Positions 18,447-27,437 are shown, counted from the stretch's first letter. The stretch: DNA of 35,110 bases from Acidimicrobiales bacterium (GCA_015478655.1 JADMIJ010000045.1:1-35110), one strand, 5' to 3'. Made by a program: numbers and translations. Notes: generated by a model not told the origin, from the letters alone.

Positions 18447-19139
18447 TCAGGTCGGTAGTGCGCCGAGTCCGGACTCCGCCCGCACGCCGTCGAGAAAGAC
18501 CGCCACCTCCCCCACACCGGACGAACGCCACGGGCCGCTCGGATCGCGGATGAGGGCGGTTCGTTCGGGGATGCCGGCCACCGGAGTGCCGGCCGGGGCC
18601 AGCTGCACCGACCGGTGGAGCTTCTCGCCGTGCTCGTCCTCATGGGCGTCGCCGAAGTGGGGGACGACCGCCAGTCCGGTCAACAGACCGAGGCCGATGG
18701 TCAGGCCCCCGCCGCGGGCGTCGACCATGGGGTCGGTCAGGGCCATGGCCGCGCCCGAGGAACCGACGACCACGGCGCCGTGGCTCCACGCTTCGACCAA
18801 CGCGTCCCAGACCTTGGAGTGTTTCAGCACGCTGCGGATGTGCATGGGCGAACTCCCGCTCACGTAGATCATGGTGGCGCCCCGCATGACCTCGGCGGCG
18901 CCGCCGTCCTCGGCGTCCGCCCGCGACAGGACCATCAACCCTTCGACATGGGCCCCGAGTGGACCGAACCACTCCCCGGCCCGGACCACCAGGCGCTCGG
19001 GATGCTCGTAGGCCGCGGCCGTCGGCAGCACCAGGACCTGATCCGAACCCGAAGCGGCGAGGAATTCCTGGTCGAACGAGCACCCGTCCTGCCATTCGCC
19101 GCCGCCGACCAGAGCCAGGATTCCGGGAGTTGGGGCCAT
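18447..19139 (-). CDS. S51-like peptidase / cyanophycinase-related protein
   Basis: A 230-residue protein of the class I glutamine amidotransferase-like fold used by peptidase family S51 (dipeptidase E, cyanophycinase). It shows the N-terminal LALVGGGEW, VLVLPTAAAYEHP, IYVSGSSPMHIRSVL, the nucleophile elbow VVVGSSGAAMAL (Ser128), and PHFGDAHEDEH, where His161 or His166 could complete the site. The family cleaves Asp-X dipeptides or the cyanophycin polymer; which applies here cannot be told, and no cyanophycin synthetase is in the window. The ATG at 19139 is seven bases after TACAGT. The esterase gene lies upstream on the same strand, its stop 49 bases before this start. Confidence 0.82.
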   Translation of the reverse strand: MAPTPGILALVGGGEWQDGCSFDQEFLAASGSDQVLVLPTAAAYEHPERLVVRAGEWFGPLGAHVEGLMVLSRADAEDGGAAEVMRGATMIYVSGSSPMHIRSVLKHSKVWDALVEAWSHGAVVVGSSGAAMALTDPMVDARGGGLTIGLGLLTGLAVVPHFGDAHEDEHGEKLHRSVQLAPAGTPVAGIPERTALIRDPSGPWRSSGVGEVAVFLDGVRAESGLGALPT

Positions 19140-19188
19140 CGGCCCAACTGTAGAGGTCGAGGCGGGTCGCAGGGATCGAACGACGCGT

Positions 19189-20721
19189 CTACGCCAGAGG
19201 ACCCTTCGGTGCCGAACGCCGCATGAGGCGGCCCATGGAATCGCAGACCTCCGTAGTCAGAGCCAGCGAGTCGGACAGCACGCCCATGACCATGAACCCA
19301 TGGATCTGGTCGTCGTAACAGCGATATTCGACGTCGACCCCGGCCATGCGCACGGCCTCGGCGTAGTTGGCCCCGTCGTCCCGCAGCGGGTCGAAACCCG
19401 CCGTCACCACCAGGGCCGGCGCCAGGCCGGAGAGGTCGCCGGCCAGGAGCGGCGATGCCCTGGGCGTCTCCCAATCGGCCCGATGGGGGAGGTACTCGCC
19501 ACGGTAGTACTCCATAGTGTCCCGGGTGAGGAGGAACCCGTCACCCAGGGTCTCCATCGATTCGGTGTCGAATCGGACGTCGGCGACGGGATAGACAAGG
19601 CCTTGAGCCACCGGTGGTGGGAGGTCGGCGACAGCGGCCGGGCCTCCATTGCGGGTCTCCTGGGCCACGACGGCCGCCAGATTGCCCCCGGCACTGTCGC
19701 CCATCACACCCACCTGGCCCTCGGCGATCCCGAGCTCTCCAGTGTGCCGGTGGACCCAGGCGTATGCAGCCAGGGCATCGTCGACGGCAGCAGGGAATGA
19801 ATGCTCCGGAGCCAACCGGTAGTCGACGGCCACCACCAGGCATCTGCTGGTAGAAGCCAGTATCCGACATGTGGGGTCATGGGTGTCGAGGCCCCCGGTC
19901 ACCCAACCGCCGCCGTGGAAGTAGACGATGGCCGGCAGCAGGTCACGCCTTCTCCGCCCGAGCCCGGAACCGAACCGGCGGTAGATCCTCACACCCATGT
20001 CGGGGGCCCCGTTCGGTCTCGGGACAACCCGGCCGGTGACATGGACATCGGTGCGGACCGGCATCACGGCACGCGCGGCGCGCCGCAATTGCGTGCGCAT
20101 GAGGACAGGGTCGTACCGGCGGGCAGCTTCGGGGGAACCGTCGGGTTCTCGTCCGAAACGATTCGTCAACTCGACCAAGGCCTGCGTGCTCCGGTTCAGC
20201 ACCCGCCCGTCCCGCTCCACCGCAGCACGCTTCCCAAGCAGCGCCAGCACCAGATCGGGATGGCGAAAGAGCCGGGCCAGGCTCCGAGGCACCACTGGCC
20301 AGCGCTCGTTGGCCGTCTGGATGCCGCGGTCGTAGAGGGTGAGCCGACGCCGAGGTCCTCCCCGCCAGGGTCCGCCCGATGGGGTCGGCCCCGGGTCGAT
20401 GGCGCCCCCTCCGATCGAGCCATCGACTGAGGGCTCCGGGGGAGCCGCAGCGGAAGAGGATCCGGTAGGCGACCTCGATCCGATCCCGCGGGTCCGAGTG
20501 CCGGCGGCCCCGGGCCCGGCACCCGATTGCTTGGTGGCACCTGCCGCCTTTTTCGCCCGGGAACGCCCGGCCGCGGCGCCTTTGGCACCGACGGCCGCCT
20601 TGGTGGCCTTGGTCGGCTGGTTCTTCGCGGGCCGCCTGGCCGGGGCGGGCGGTGTGGGAGGGGCGACGGCCCGTCCATCCCTGGTCGAGGGCGAGTCGGG
20701 CGTGCCAGGTGAGTCGTTCAT
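19189..20721 (-). CDS. HSL-family alpha/beta hydrolase with Lys/Ala-rich N-terminal tail
   Basis: A 510-residue protein. Its C-terminal half is a hormone-sensitive-lipase type esterase: oxyanion motif HGGGW (269-273), nucleophile GDSAGG (341-346, Ser343), a later DPLRDDG with the acid, and QIHGF with the His. Before it lie about 120 residues rich in Pro, Ala, Lys, Gly and Ser, including PAKNQPTKATKAAVGAK and RAKKAAGATK, which resemble histone-H1-like or HupB-type tails. HSL esterases hydrolyse short acyl esters; the tail may bind an acidic surface or be a linker, which is inference. The frame also offers ATG 20730 and TTG 20757. I took 20721 because CACGAT lies seven bases before it, but the start is uncertain. 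Confidence 0.88.
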   Translation of the reverse strand: MNDSPGTPDSPSTRDGRAVAPPTPPAPARRPAKNQPTKATKAAVGAKGAAAGRSRAKKAAGATKQSGAGPGAAGTRTRGIGSRSPTGSSSAAAPPEPSVDGSIGGGAIDPGPTPSGGPWRGGPRRRLTLYDRGIQTANERWPVVPRSLARLFRHPDLVLALLGKRAAVERDGRVLNRSTQALVELTNRFGREPDGSPEAARRYDPVLMRTQLRRAARAVMPVRTDVHVTGRVVPRPNGAPDMGVRIYRRFGSGLGRRRRDLLPAIVYFHGGGWVTGGLDTHDPTCRILASTSRCLVVAVDYRLAPEHSFPAAVDDALAAYAWVHRHTGELGIAEGQVGVMGDSAGGNLAAVVAQETRNGGPAAVADLPPPVAQGLVYPVADVRFDTESMETLGDGFLLTRDTMEYYRGEYLPHRADWETPRASPLLAGDLSGLAPALVVTAGFDPLRDDGANYAEAVRMAGVDVEYRCYDDQIHGFMVMGVLSDSLALTTEVCDSMGRLMRRSAPKGPLA

Positions 20722-20813
20722 CGCCCCCATCGTGTCGGCCGGCTGGGGCAATGGCAAACGCCCCCGTCGCCGAGCACCTGGTCAACGAGCTGCGTTCCTC
20801 GGTGCTCACCCCA

Positions 20814-20861
20814 GAGCAGGGCCGACCACCGGAGCAGCGCCGGGCCGACCGCAGCTAGCAT
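20814..20861 (+). promoter_or_regulatory. 3-hydroxyacyl-CoA dehydrogenase promoter with direct repeats
   Basis: TAGCAT (20856-20861) ends eight bases before the ATG, a leaderless layout. Just upstream GGGCCGACC occurs at 20819-20827 and 20842-20850, 23 bases apart, each accompanied by GAGCAG. Two turns of helix between equal sites could suit a dimeric or cooperative regulator. Confidence 0.4.
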
Positions 20862-20869
20862 CCCTCACC

Positions 20870-21724
20870 ATGTCAATCGCGCGCGTGGGAATTGTCGGCT
20901 CGGGGATCATGGGCTCGGGAATCGCCGAGACGGCGGCCGTAAGCGGGTTCGAGGTCGTGCTCCGGTCTCGCAGCCAGTCGACCGCTGACGCCACCATCGC
21001 AGCCCTCGAGAAGTCGCTCAACCGGCAGATCGAGAAGGGCAAGAAGACTGAAGCCGAGCGCGATGAGGCCTTGGCCCGGGTGGCCGCCACCTCGGACCTC
21101 TCGGCGCTCAAGGATGTCGACCTGGTCATCGAATCGGTGGTCGAGAACCTGGCGGTGAAGAAGGAGCTCTTCAACGAGCTCGACCGGATCACCGGCGATC
21201 ACACCATTTTGGCCACCAACACCTCCACGCTCCCGGTCATCGAACTGGCTATGCAGACGGGCCGGCCCGACAAGGTGTGCGGAATCCACTTCTTCAACCC
21301 GGCGCCTGTCATGTCTCTGGTGGAGGTGGTCAGGCCGCTCACCGCCTCCCCTGACACGATTGCGGCGGCCCGCCAGTTCGCCGAGGCCTGTGGCAAGACT
21401 CCGGTCGAGGTCAAGGACCAAGCCGGCTTCATCGTGAACGCCCTGCTGTTCCCGTATCTGAACAATGCGGTCCGGCTCTACGAGCAGGGTGTGGCGTCGA
21501 TCGACGACATCGATACCGCCATGAAGGGAGGATGTGGCTTCCCCATGGGACCGTTCGCCCTGCTCGATCTCGTCGGCCTCGACACCTCCGTGGCCATCCT
21601 CGACGCCCTCTACGACGAGTTCCGCGATCCCAACTATGCCGCGGTGCCCCTCCTGCGCCGGATGGTCGCCGCCGAGCAACTGGGTCGGAAATCAGGCCAG
21701 GGCTTCCTCGACTACCGGAAGTAG
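20870..21724 (+). CDS. 3-hydroxybutyryl-CoA dehydrogenase (Hbd/PaaH type)
   Basis: A 284-residue NAD(P)-dependent 3-hydroxyacyl-CoA dehydrogenase. The N-terminal Rossmann domain has VGIVGSGIMGSGIAE; DLVIESVVENLAVKKELF and TNTSTLPVIELA follow; the catalytic His is in GIHFFNPAPVMSLVE, and the C-terminal domain has GFIVNALLFPYLNNA and GPFALLDLVGLD. The family interconverts acetoacetyl-CoA and (S)-3-hydroxybutyryl-CoA. Next to thiolase, ccr and the mutase it fits the reducing step that leads to crotonyl-CoA; the crotonase is not in the window. The start is the ATG at 20870, eight bases after TAGCAT. The mutase gene follows after 166 bases on the same strand. Confidence 0.93.
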   Translation: MSIARVGIVGSGIMGSGIAETAAVSGFEVVLRSRSQSTADATIAALEKSLNRQIEKGKKTEAERDEALARVAATSDLSALKDVDLVIESVVENLAVKKELFNELDRITGDHTILATNTSTLPVIELAMQTGRPDKVCGIHFFNPAPVMSLVEVVRPLTASPDTIAAARQFAEACGKTPVEVKDQAGFIVNALLFPYLNNAVRLYEQGVASIDDIDTAMKGGCGFPMGPFALLDLVGLDTSVAILDALYDEFRDPNYAAVPLLRRMVAAEQLGRKSGQGFLDYRK

Positions 21725-21890
21725 TTGCAGATCAGCGGGGCCTCGGTGGCTCTCACCACTGACGAGCGTTGGGTAGCCGCAAAACGAGAGCGTGTTCTAG
21801 TGCATTTCGCCCTTCCCCGATCCGTTGCCACCATGGGAAGATGAGCGACGTGAGCGCGCCGGACGCACGACAGGCGATGAGAGGGAACCG

Positions 21891-23933
21891 ATGAGTCGGC
21901 CCGAGGGCTCGACCCCGGAGCGCGCCAGCCCCGCACCGGGCCGCGACCAGCCGTGGCTGATGCGCACCTACTCGGGTCATTCGACGGCCAAGGCCTCAAA
22001 CGAGCTGTACCGGACCAATCTGGCCAAGGGGCAGACCGGGCTTTCGATCGCCTTCGACCTACCTACCCAGATCGGGTACGACCCCGACTCGCCGCAGGCC
22101 GCCGGCGAGGTGGGCAAGGTCGGCGTCCCCGTTGCCCACCTCGGCCACATGTCCCAACTGCTCGACCACATCCCCGTCGAGTCGATGAACACCTCGATGA
22201 CCATCAACGCCACCGCGGCATGGCTTCTGGGCCTCTATATCGCCAACGCCGAAGACCACGGCGTCGACCCGAAGGTGCTGGCCGGGACCACGCAGAACGA
22301 CATCGTCAAGGAGTACCTGTCCCGCGGCACCTTTATCTTCCCCCCCCTTCCCAGCCGCCGGCTGACCGTCGACACCATCGCCTACACCGTGCTCCACGTG
22401 CCCCGGTGGAACCCGATCAACGTGTGCAGCTACCACCTCCAAGAGGCCGGGGCCACACCCACCCAGGAAGTCGCCTACGCCCTGGCGACCGCCATCGGCG
22501 TGCTCGACGCCGTGCGGGACTCGGGCCAGATACCCGAAGGCGGTTTCCCGTCGGTCGTCGGCCGGATCTCCTTCTTCGTCAATGCCGGGGTGAGGTTTGT
22601 CGAGGAGACGTGCAAGATGCGGGCCTTCACCGCCCTGTGGGACCGGGTCTGCTCTGAGCGGTATGGCGTCACCGATCCCAAACTCCGCCGTCTCCGTTAC
22701 GGCGTGCAGGTCAACTCGCTGGGGCTGACCGAGGCCCAACCTGAGAACAACGTGCCCCGCATCGTGCTCGAGTCACTGGGCGTCACCCTGTCCAAGCGGG
22801 CCCGGGCCCGGGCCCTCCAGCTGCCGGCGTGGAACGAGGCCCTCGGTCTCCCCCGCCCCTGGGACCAGCAGTGGTCGCTGCGCATCCAGCAGATCCTGGC
22901 CTTCGAGTCCGATCTCCTCGAGTACGAGGACATCTTCGACGGTTCGGTGGTCATCGGGAAGAAGACCGATGAGATTGCCGAGGCATCGTGGGCAGAGCTC
23001 CAGGACGTCCTCGATCTCGGGGGCGCCTTCGAGGCCATCGACGAGCTCAAGGCCCGGCTGGTGCGCAGCCAGTCCGAGCGGGTGCGCCGTATCGAAACCG
23101 GCGAGCTCGCCGTGGTGGGGGTCAACTGCTTCACCGAGTCGGCTGAGTCGCCGCTGGCTCCCGAGACTGCCCGGCATCCGGATGGCGGTGCCTCGGCCCC
23201 CGACTCGATCCTGCGGGTGGATCCGGCGGTCGAATCAGAGCTACGCGCCGACGTCGAGGCGTGGAGAGCCGCCCGCGACGCCGGCGCCGTCGAGCGGGCG
23301 CTGGACGCCCTACGCCGGGCCGCGGCCGGTACCGACAACGTCATGCCGGCCACCATCGCCCTGGCCCACGCCGGCGGCACCACCGGTGAATGGGCGGACA
23401 CCCTTCGCCAGGTCTTCGGCGAGTACCGGGCCCCGACCGGGGTGCGGGGCGGAGTGGGCCACCGAGGCTCCGAATTCCGATCGGTACTGGCCCGCTCCAA
23501 GGCCCTGGCCGACGAGGCCGGAGGGCCGCCCAAGCTGCTGGTGGCCAAGCCCGGACTGGACGGTCACTCGAACGGCGCCGAGCAGATTGCCGTGGCCGCC
23601 CGCGACGCCGGGTTCGAAGTCGTGTATCAGGGCATCCGGTTGTCCCCGGCCGAGATCGCGGCCGCCGCCCGGGACGAGGACGTCGATGTGGTGGGCATCT
23701 CCATCCTCTCGGGATCCCACCTCGAGCTGGTCCCCGAAGTGGTCGACCGCCTCCGGGCCGAAGGTGTCGACGTGCCAGTGGTGGTGGGCGGAATCATTCC
23801 TCCCGAGGACGCCGAGATCCTGCTGGGCAAGGGGGTGGCCCGGGTCTACACGCCCAAGGACTTCGAGATCGGCCGGATCATGGCCGACATGGTCCAACTG
23901 GCCGAGGACCACCGGGCCGGCCTGGCTGTCTGA
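21891..23933 (+). CDS. ecm: coenzyme B12-dependent mutase, probably ethylmalonyl-CoA mutase
   Basis: A 680-residue single-chain acyl-CoA mutase. Residues 24-420 form the substrate barrel (RTYSGHSTAKASNELYRTNL, AFDLPTQIGYD, MNTSMTINATAAWLLGLYI, GTTQNDIVKEYLSRGTFIF) and the C-terminus is the B12 domain with the His-on motif LDGHSNG (556-562). The barrel and linker follow the MeaA/Ecm branch (GLPRPWDQQWSLRIQQILAFESDLLEYEDIF; GEYRAPTGVRGG) more than the two-subunit methylmalonyl-CoA mutase. Ecm converts (2R)-ethylmalonyl-CoA to methylsuccinyl-CoA. The start is the ATG at 21891 after GAGAGGGA. The nearby ccr and mce support this reading; a methylmalonyl- or isobutyryl-type substrate cannot be fully excluded by eye. 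Confidence 0.88.
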   Translation: MSRPEGSTPERASPAPGRDQPWLMRTYSGHSTAKASNELYRTNLAKGQTGLSIAFDLPTQIGYDPDSPQAAGEVGKVGVPVAHLGHMSQLLDHIPVESMNTSMTINATAAWLLGLYIANAEDHGVDPKVLAGTTQNDIVKEYLSRGTFIFPPLPSRRLTVDTIAYTVLHVPRWNPINVCSYHLQEAGATPTQEVAYALATAIGVLDAVRDSGQIPEGGFPSVVGRISFFVNAGVRFVEETCKMRAFTALWDRVCSERYGVTDPKLRRLRYGVQVNSLGLTEAQPENNVPRIVLESLGVTLSKRARARALQLPAWNEALGLPRPWDQQWSLRIQQILAFESDLLEYEDIFDGSVVIGKKTDEIAEASWAELQDVLDLGGAFEAIDELKARLVRSQSERVRRIETGELAVVGVNCFTESAESPLAPETARHPDGGASAPDSILRVDPAVESELRADVEAWRAARDAGAVERALDALRRAAAGTDNVMPATIALAHAGGTTGEWADTLRQVFGEYRAPTGVRGGVGHRGSEFRSVLARSKALADEAGGPPKLLVAKPGLDGHSNGAEQIAVAARDAGFEVVYQGIRLSPAEIAAAARDEDVDVVGISILSGSHLELVPEVVDRLRAEGVDVPVVVGGIIPPEDAEILLGKGVARVYTPKDFEIGRIMADMVQLAEDHRAGLAV

Positions 23934-24022
23934 GCCCGTCCGTGGCGGTTGGGGTCAGGTGGTCGGGAGCGTAAGCCGACCGGTGCCGACGCCGTGGCAT
24001 CTCGGGCCTCCCGCTTCGGGCT

Positions 24023-24247
24023 TCAGCCCCTGGTCGAGGGGCGTTCACGGCGGGAGGTGGCCGGCCTCGACCACCACCGACCGCTGAACCGCCAGGCCGA
24101 GGGGCCCGTCGTGGCTTCGGTGGCCATCACCCGGGGGCGGGGCCAAGCCTGGTCGACGGCCGCGGCCAGCACGGCCAGCACCTCGGCGTCGATGACCGGG
24201 CGGGCGGCGATGCCGGTTTCGGTGGCCACCGATGGCGCCGAGGTCAT
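24023..24247 (-). CDS. small acyl-CoA carboxylase epsilon-like subunit
   Basis: A 74-residue protein whose ATG overlaps the pccB stop in the string ATGA, a sign of coupled translation. After a short variable start it has a helix [16 protein letters not shown] and a conserved-looking [13 protein letters not shown]. Such tiny proteins accompany actinobacterial acyl-CoA carboxylase beta subunits (epsilon, AccE/PccE) and, with similar layout, decarboxylase gamma chains; they tighten assembly with the biotinylated chain. I assign it from position and pattern, so the exact family is uncertain. It ends 89 bases from the stop of the convergent mutase gene. Confidence 0.65.
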   Translation of the reverse strand: MTSAPSVATETGIAARPVIDAEVLAVLAAAVDQAWPRPRVMATEATTGPSAWRFSGRWWSRPATSRRERPSTRG

Positions 24248-25800
24248 AGCGGCATGTTCCCGTGCTTGCGCTTGGGAAGGTCCTCCCGCTTCGACACCAA
24301 CAGGGCCAGGCTCCTGACCAGGACCCTCCGGGTCTCGGCCGGATCGATGACGTCGTCGACGTATCCCCGCTCGGCGGCCGCGTAGGGGTTGGCATAGCGC
24401 TCGGTGTACTCCTCGACCAGCTCCTTGCGGCGGCCCACCGGGTCCGCGGCCTCCACCAGATCACGCCGGTAGACGATCTCGACGGCTCCTTCGGGCCCCA
24501 TCACCGCCAGCTCCGCCGACGGCCAGGCATAGGCCAGATCGGCCCCGATGGACTTCGAGTTCATGACCACGTAGGCACCGCCGTAGGCCTTGCGGGTGAT
24601 GATCTGGATCCGGGGGACGGTCGACTCGCAGTAGGCGTAGAGCAGCTTGGCACCGTGGCGGATGATGCCGCCGTACTCCTGATCGGTGCCCGGCATGAAT
24701 CCCGGGACATCGACGAAGGTGACCAAGGGGACGTTGAAGGCGTCGCAGGTGCGGACGAATCTCGCGCCCTTCTCGGAGGCGTCGATATTGAGCACGCCGG
24801 CCAGCATCTGGGGCTGGTTTCCGACAATGCCGACGGCGCGGCCGTCGATGCGGGCAAAGCCGCAGACCAGGTTCATGGCCCAGTGATGGTTCACCTCGAA
24901 GAAGTCACCGTCGTCCACTACCGCCTCGATGACCTTCTTCATGTCGTAGGGCTGGTTGGGTGAGGCGGGCATGAGCTCGATGAGCTCGGGGGTGAGCCGC
25001 TCGGGATCGTCCCCCGAATCAACCAGCGGTGCCTCTTCGAGATTGTTCGACGGGAGGAAGCTGAGCAGGTAGCGGACATCATCGAGGCACGACTTCTCGT
25101 CCGGGGCCACGAAGGCGGCCACGCCGGACTTGGTGGCATGGCTCATCGCCCCGCCCAGCTCTTCGAGAGTGACGTCCTCGCCGGTAACGGTCTTGACCAC
25201 ATCCGGGCCGGTGATGAACATGTGGCTGGTTCCCTGCACCATGAAGATGAAGTCGGTCATGGCCGGGCTGTACACGGCGCCCCCGGCGCAAGGGCCGAGG
25301 ATCACACTGATCTGCGGGATGACCCCGGAAGCCTCGGCATTCCGGTGGAAGATCCCGCCGTAGGAGTGGAGCGAGACCACTCCCTCTTGGATGCGGGCGC
25401 CGGCACCGTCGTTGAGGCCGATCATCGGCACCCCGATCGACGAGGCCAGATCCATCACCTTGTGGATCTTCTCGGCGAACACCTCGCCCAACGCCCCGCC
25501 GAAGACGGTGAAGTCCTGACTGAAGACACACACCCGGCGACCGTCGATGGTCCCGAAGCCGGTGATCACCCCGTCGGTGTAGGGCCGGTTCTCCTCCAAC
25601 CCCATGCCATGGGCGCGATGACGGGCCAGCATGTCGAGCTCCTGGAAGGAGTCGTCGTCGAGGAGATAGTCGATGCGCTCCCGAGCGGTCATCTTCCCCT
25701 TGGCGTGGTGCTTCTCCACCGCCCGGGGGGACCCGGCATTGCGGGCCAACTCGCGTCGCTCGGCCAATTCCTCGAGGCGCTGGGTCATCGGGTGATCCAT
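24244..25800 (-). CDS. pccB: propionyl-CoA carboxylase, beta (carboxyltransferase) subunit
   Basis: A 518-residue biotin-dependent carboxyltransferase. It has [13 protein letters not shown] near residue 36, [72 protein letters not shown], and [13 protein letters not shown], all usual for the family, at full length. It moves carboxyl from carboxybiotin to propionyl-CoA (possibly also acetyl- or butyryl-CoA), giving methylmalonyl-CoA. The biotin carboxylase/carrier subunit is not in the window. The ATG at 25800 is eight bases after TAGCCT and has no Shine-Dalgarno, so it may have its own leaderless promoter although it lies in line with ccr, mce and the GIY-YIG gene. Confidence 0.95.
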   Translation of the reverse strand: MDHPMTQRLEELAERRELARNAGSPRAVEKHHAKGKMTARERIDYLLDDDSFQELDMLARHRAHGMGLEENRPYTDGVITGFGTIDGRRVCVFSQDFTVFGGALGEVFAEKIHKVMDLASSIGVPMIGLNDGAGARIQEGVVSLHSYGGIFHRNAEASGVIPQISVILGPCAGGAVYSPAMTDFIFMVQGTSHMFITGPDVVKTVTGEDVTLEELGGAMSHATKSGVAAFVAPDEKSCLDDVRYLLSFLPSNNLEEAPLVDSGDDPERLTPELIELMPASPNQPYDMKKVIEAVVDDGDFFEVNHHWAMNLVCGFARIDGRAVGIVGNQPQMLAGVLNIDASEKGARFVRTCDAFNVPLVTFVDVPGFMPGTDQEYGGIIRHGAKLLYAYCESTVPRIQIITRKAYGGAYVVMNSKSIGADLAYAWPSAELAVMGPEGAVEIVYRRDLVEAADPVGRRKELVEEYTERYANPYAAAERGYVDDVIDPAETRRVLVRSLALLVSKREDLPKRKHGNMPL

Positions 25801-25869
25801 GACTACTGAGGCTACCGGACCGGCACGGGGGGTCCCGTTCTTACAGTGCGGACTCTGCGCCCAACCCTG

Positions 25870-27018
25870 TCACGGTGGTGTGTTGACCCAGTGGGGACCG
25901 CACCACACGAAGGTGACGGCGCCCGGCGTGCCCTTCCCGAGGTAGGCGGCCACGCTCTTGCCCACATAGCGCCGCTCGAGCTCGGGGTCGACAGGCCCGG
26001 CAAAGGAGTAGCGGCCGACCGGGGCGCCCCCGGCCGGCCCACTCCCCGGATCACTCCCACCCATCGGGGCTGCCACCTCTGATCGGGTCGGTTCCCATCG
26101 CTCGATGCGGTGAACGGCCGCCACCAGATTGCCCACCACCACGACCGCCCAGCGCGGCGAGCGCACGGAGTCGGGATCGATCCAGTTCCGCCCGAGCCGC
26201 CACCCGTGACGGGCCTTTGCGTAGGAGGGATCGGTACCCCTTCCGCCCACCCGCAACAGCACCACCTGATGAGCCCGTTTGAACTTGGCCCGCTTGGCCA
26301 GACGCGAGCCCACCTCGACGGCTGACTGGCGCTGGCTCCCCAACGTCGGTTCGCCCCGGAACCCGAGGGAATCGTGGACCGCCGCCTCCACCAGCAACGC
26401 GTCGTCGGGAGTCAGCCCGTACCGGAGGATGTCGATGCGCACCTCGCGGCCCGTCGATTCGACCTCGCGAATCCGCTCCAGCATCGGGAACCCGGCGTCA
26501 TCTGCCGGCCCCCCCCTGGGCTCCGGGTCGCCACCGTGCCTGGCGGCGCGGACATGGTGGAAACAGCGGTCACCCCGGCCCCGACCCACGGAGAAGGCCC
26601 GGCCGGTCCGGGGGTCCACCAGGAGGTACACGTACGACTGCAACTTGTCCGACACCCACGGCGAGAATCCCGACGTTGCATGGCCGGACAGCACTGCGCC
26701 GTCACCGCCCGAGGGCTGGGGTTCCCGGCCGGCCCCCGACGCCGGTCGGATGGGAGCCGGCTGCACGGCGGCAAGCACTACGGGGGGCGGTGGGATCGAG
26801 GCGGGCGCGGTTGCGTCGAGGGCCTCCTCCGGAGGAGCAGGGTCCGGTGGCGCGGTGCCGGCCGGCCCCGCCTCGGGGGGAACCGGCATCGACGGGACCG
26901 GGGCCGGGGGGCGGACCTGACCCGGCGAAGCGGGGATGCTGGCGACGCCGATGGCCGGCGGGTCGCCGACGACGGGCTGGTCCGGCAGGTCGGCGGGTGC
27001 CGCAGCGGCTCTGTCCAC
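25870..27018 (-). CDS. GIY-YIG (LEM-3-like) domain protein
   Basis: About 382 residues from the GTG at 27018, nine bases past the mce stop; the start is uncertain because the frame stays open into mce. Residues 1-120 are low-complexity Pro/Ala. A LEM-3-like GIY-YIG nuclease domain follows: SYVYLLVDPRTGRAFSVGRG (about 128-147), GDRCFHHVRAA, ERIREVESTGREVRIDILRYGL, and the metal-site Glu in DDALLVEAAVHDSLG (about residue 211). Where relatives read FYVGKG this one reads FSVGRG, so the YIG tyrosine is a Ser. A C-terminal domain has RHGWRLGRNW, RWAVVVVGNLVAAVHRIERWEP and RRYVGKSVAAYLG, which I cannot name with confidence but which looks like a PUA-type fold. Its place inside a metabolic operon is unexplained. 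Confidence 0.8.
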   Translation of the reverse strand: MDRAAAAPADLPDQPVVGDPPAIGVASIPASPGQVRPPAPVPSMPVPPEAGPAGTAPPDPAPPEEALDATAPASIPPPPVVLAAVQPAPIRPASGAGREPQPSGGDGAVLSGHATSGFSPWVSDKLQSYVYLLVDPRTGRAFSVGRGRGDRCFHHVRAARHGGDPEPRGGPADDAGFPMLERIREVESTGREVRIDILRYGLTPDDALLVEAAVHDSLGFRGEPTLGSQRQSAVEVGSRLAKRAKFKRAHQVVLLRVGGRGTDPSYAKARHGWRLGRNWIDPDSVRSPRWAVVVVGNLVAAVHRIERWEPTRSEVAAPMGGSDPGSGPAGGAPVGRYSFAGPVDPELERRYVGKSVAAYLGKGTPGAVTFVWCGPHWVNTPP

Positions 27019-27026
27019 TGAGGCGG

Positions 27027-27437
27027 CTATTCCTGGACCAGCTCGATGAGGGTGCCGAATGCACCCTTGGGATGCACGAAGGCCACCGTCGTCCCCCTCG
27101 AGCCCGGCCGTGGGACCTGATCGATGACCTGGCCACCGTGATCCTTCACCGATTGAAGGGTGGCGGCACAATCGGCCACCCGGTACCCGACGTGATGGAT
27201 TCCCTCACCCTTCTTCTCCAGGTATTTGGCCACCGGGGAGTCGCTCCGTACGGGTGTGAGCAGTTGGATGTAGCTGTCGGCCACCTTGAGCAGTGCCTCC
27301 TCCACACCATCGGAGTCGACACGCTCGCGGTGGGCCACCGTGGCCCCGAACGTGTCGGCGTAGTAGGCGATGGCGGCCTCCAGGTCCTGCACGGCGATGG
27401 CCACGTGGTCGATCTGGGTGAGCTGGGGTTCGGTCAC
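27027..27437 (-). CDS. mce: methylmalonyl-CoA / ethylmalonyl-CoA epimerase
   Basis: A 136-residue vicinal-oxygen-chelate protein that inverts the alpha carbon of methylmalonyl-CoA or ethylmalonyl-CoA. It begins MTEPQLTQIDHVAIAVQDLE. The likely metal ligands are His11, Gln58, His82 (in GIHHVGYRV) and Glu132 (in LIELVQE). Its GTG start overlaps the ccr stop as GTGA, so the two are probably translated together. In the ethylmalonyl-CoA route this enzyme supplies the (2R) isomer to the mutase from the (2S) product of Ccr, and it also serves propionyl-CoA carboxylase. Confidence 0.94.
   Translation of the reverse strand: MTEPQLTQIDHVAIAVQDLEAAIAYYADTFGATVAHRERVDSDGVEEALLKVADSYIQLLTPVRSDSPVAKYLEKKGEGIHHVGYRVADCAATLQSVKDHGGQVIDQVPRPGSRGTTVAFVHPKGAFGTLIELVQE

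Noticed and set aside
21725..21890. Cobalamin riboswitch before the B12-dependent mutase
   Set aside because: I looked for the B12 box and found only a stray CCACTG; no supporting stems are visible.
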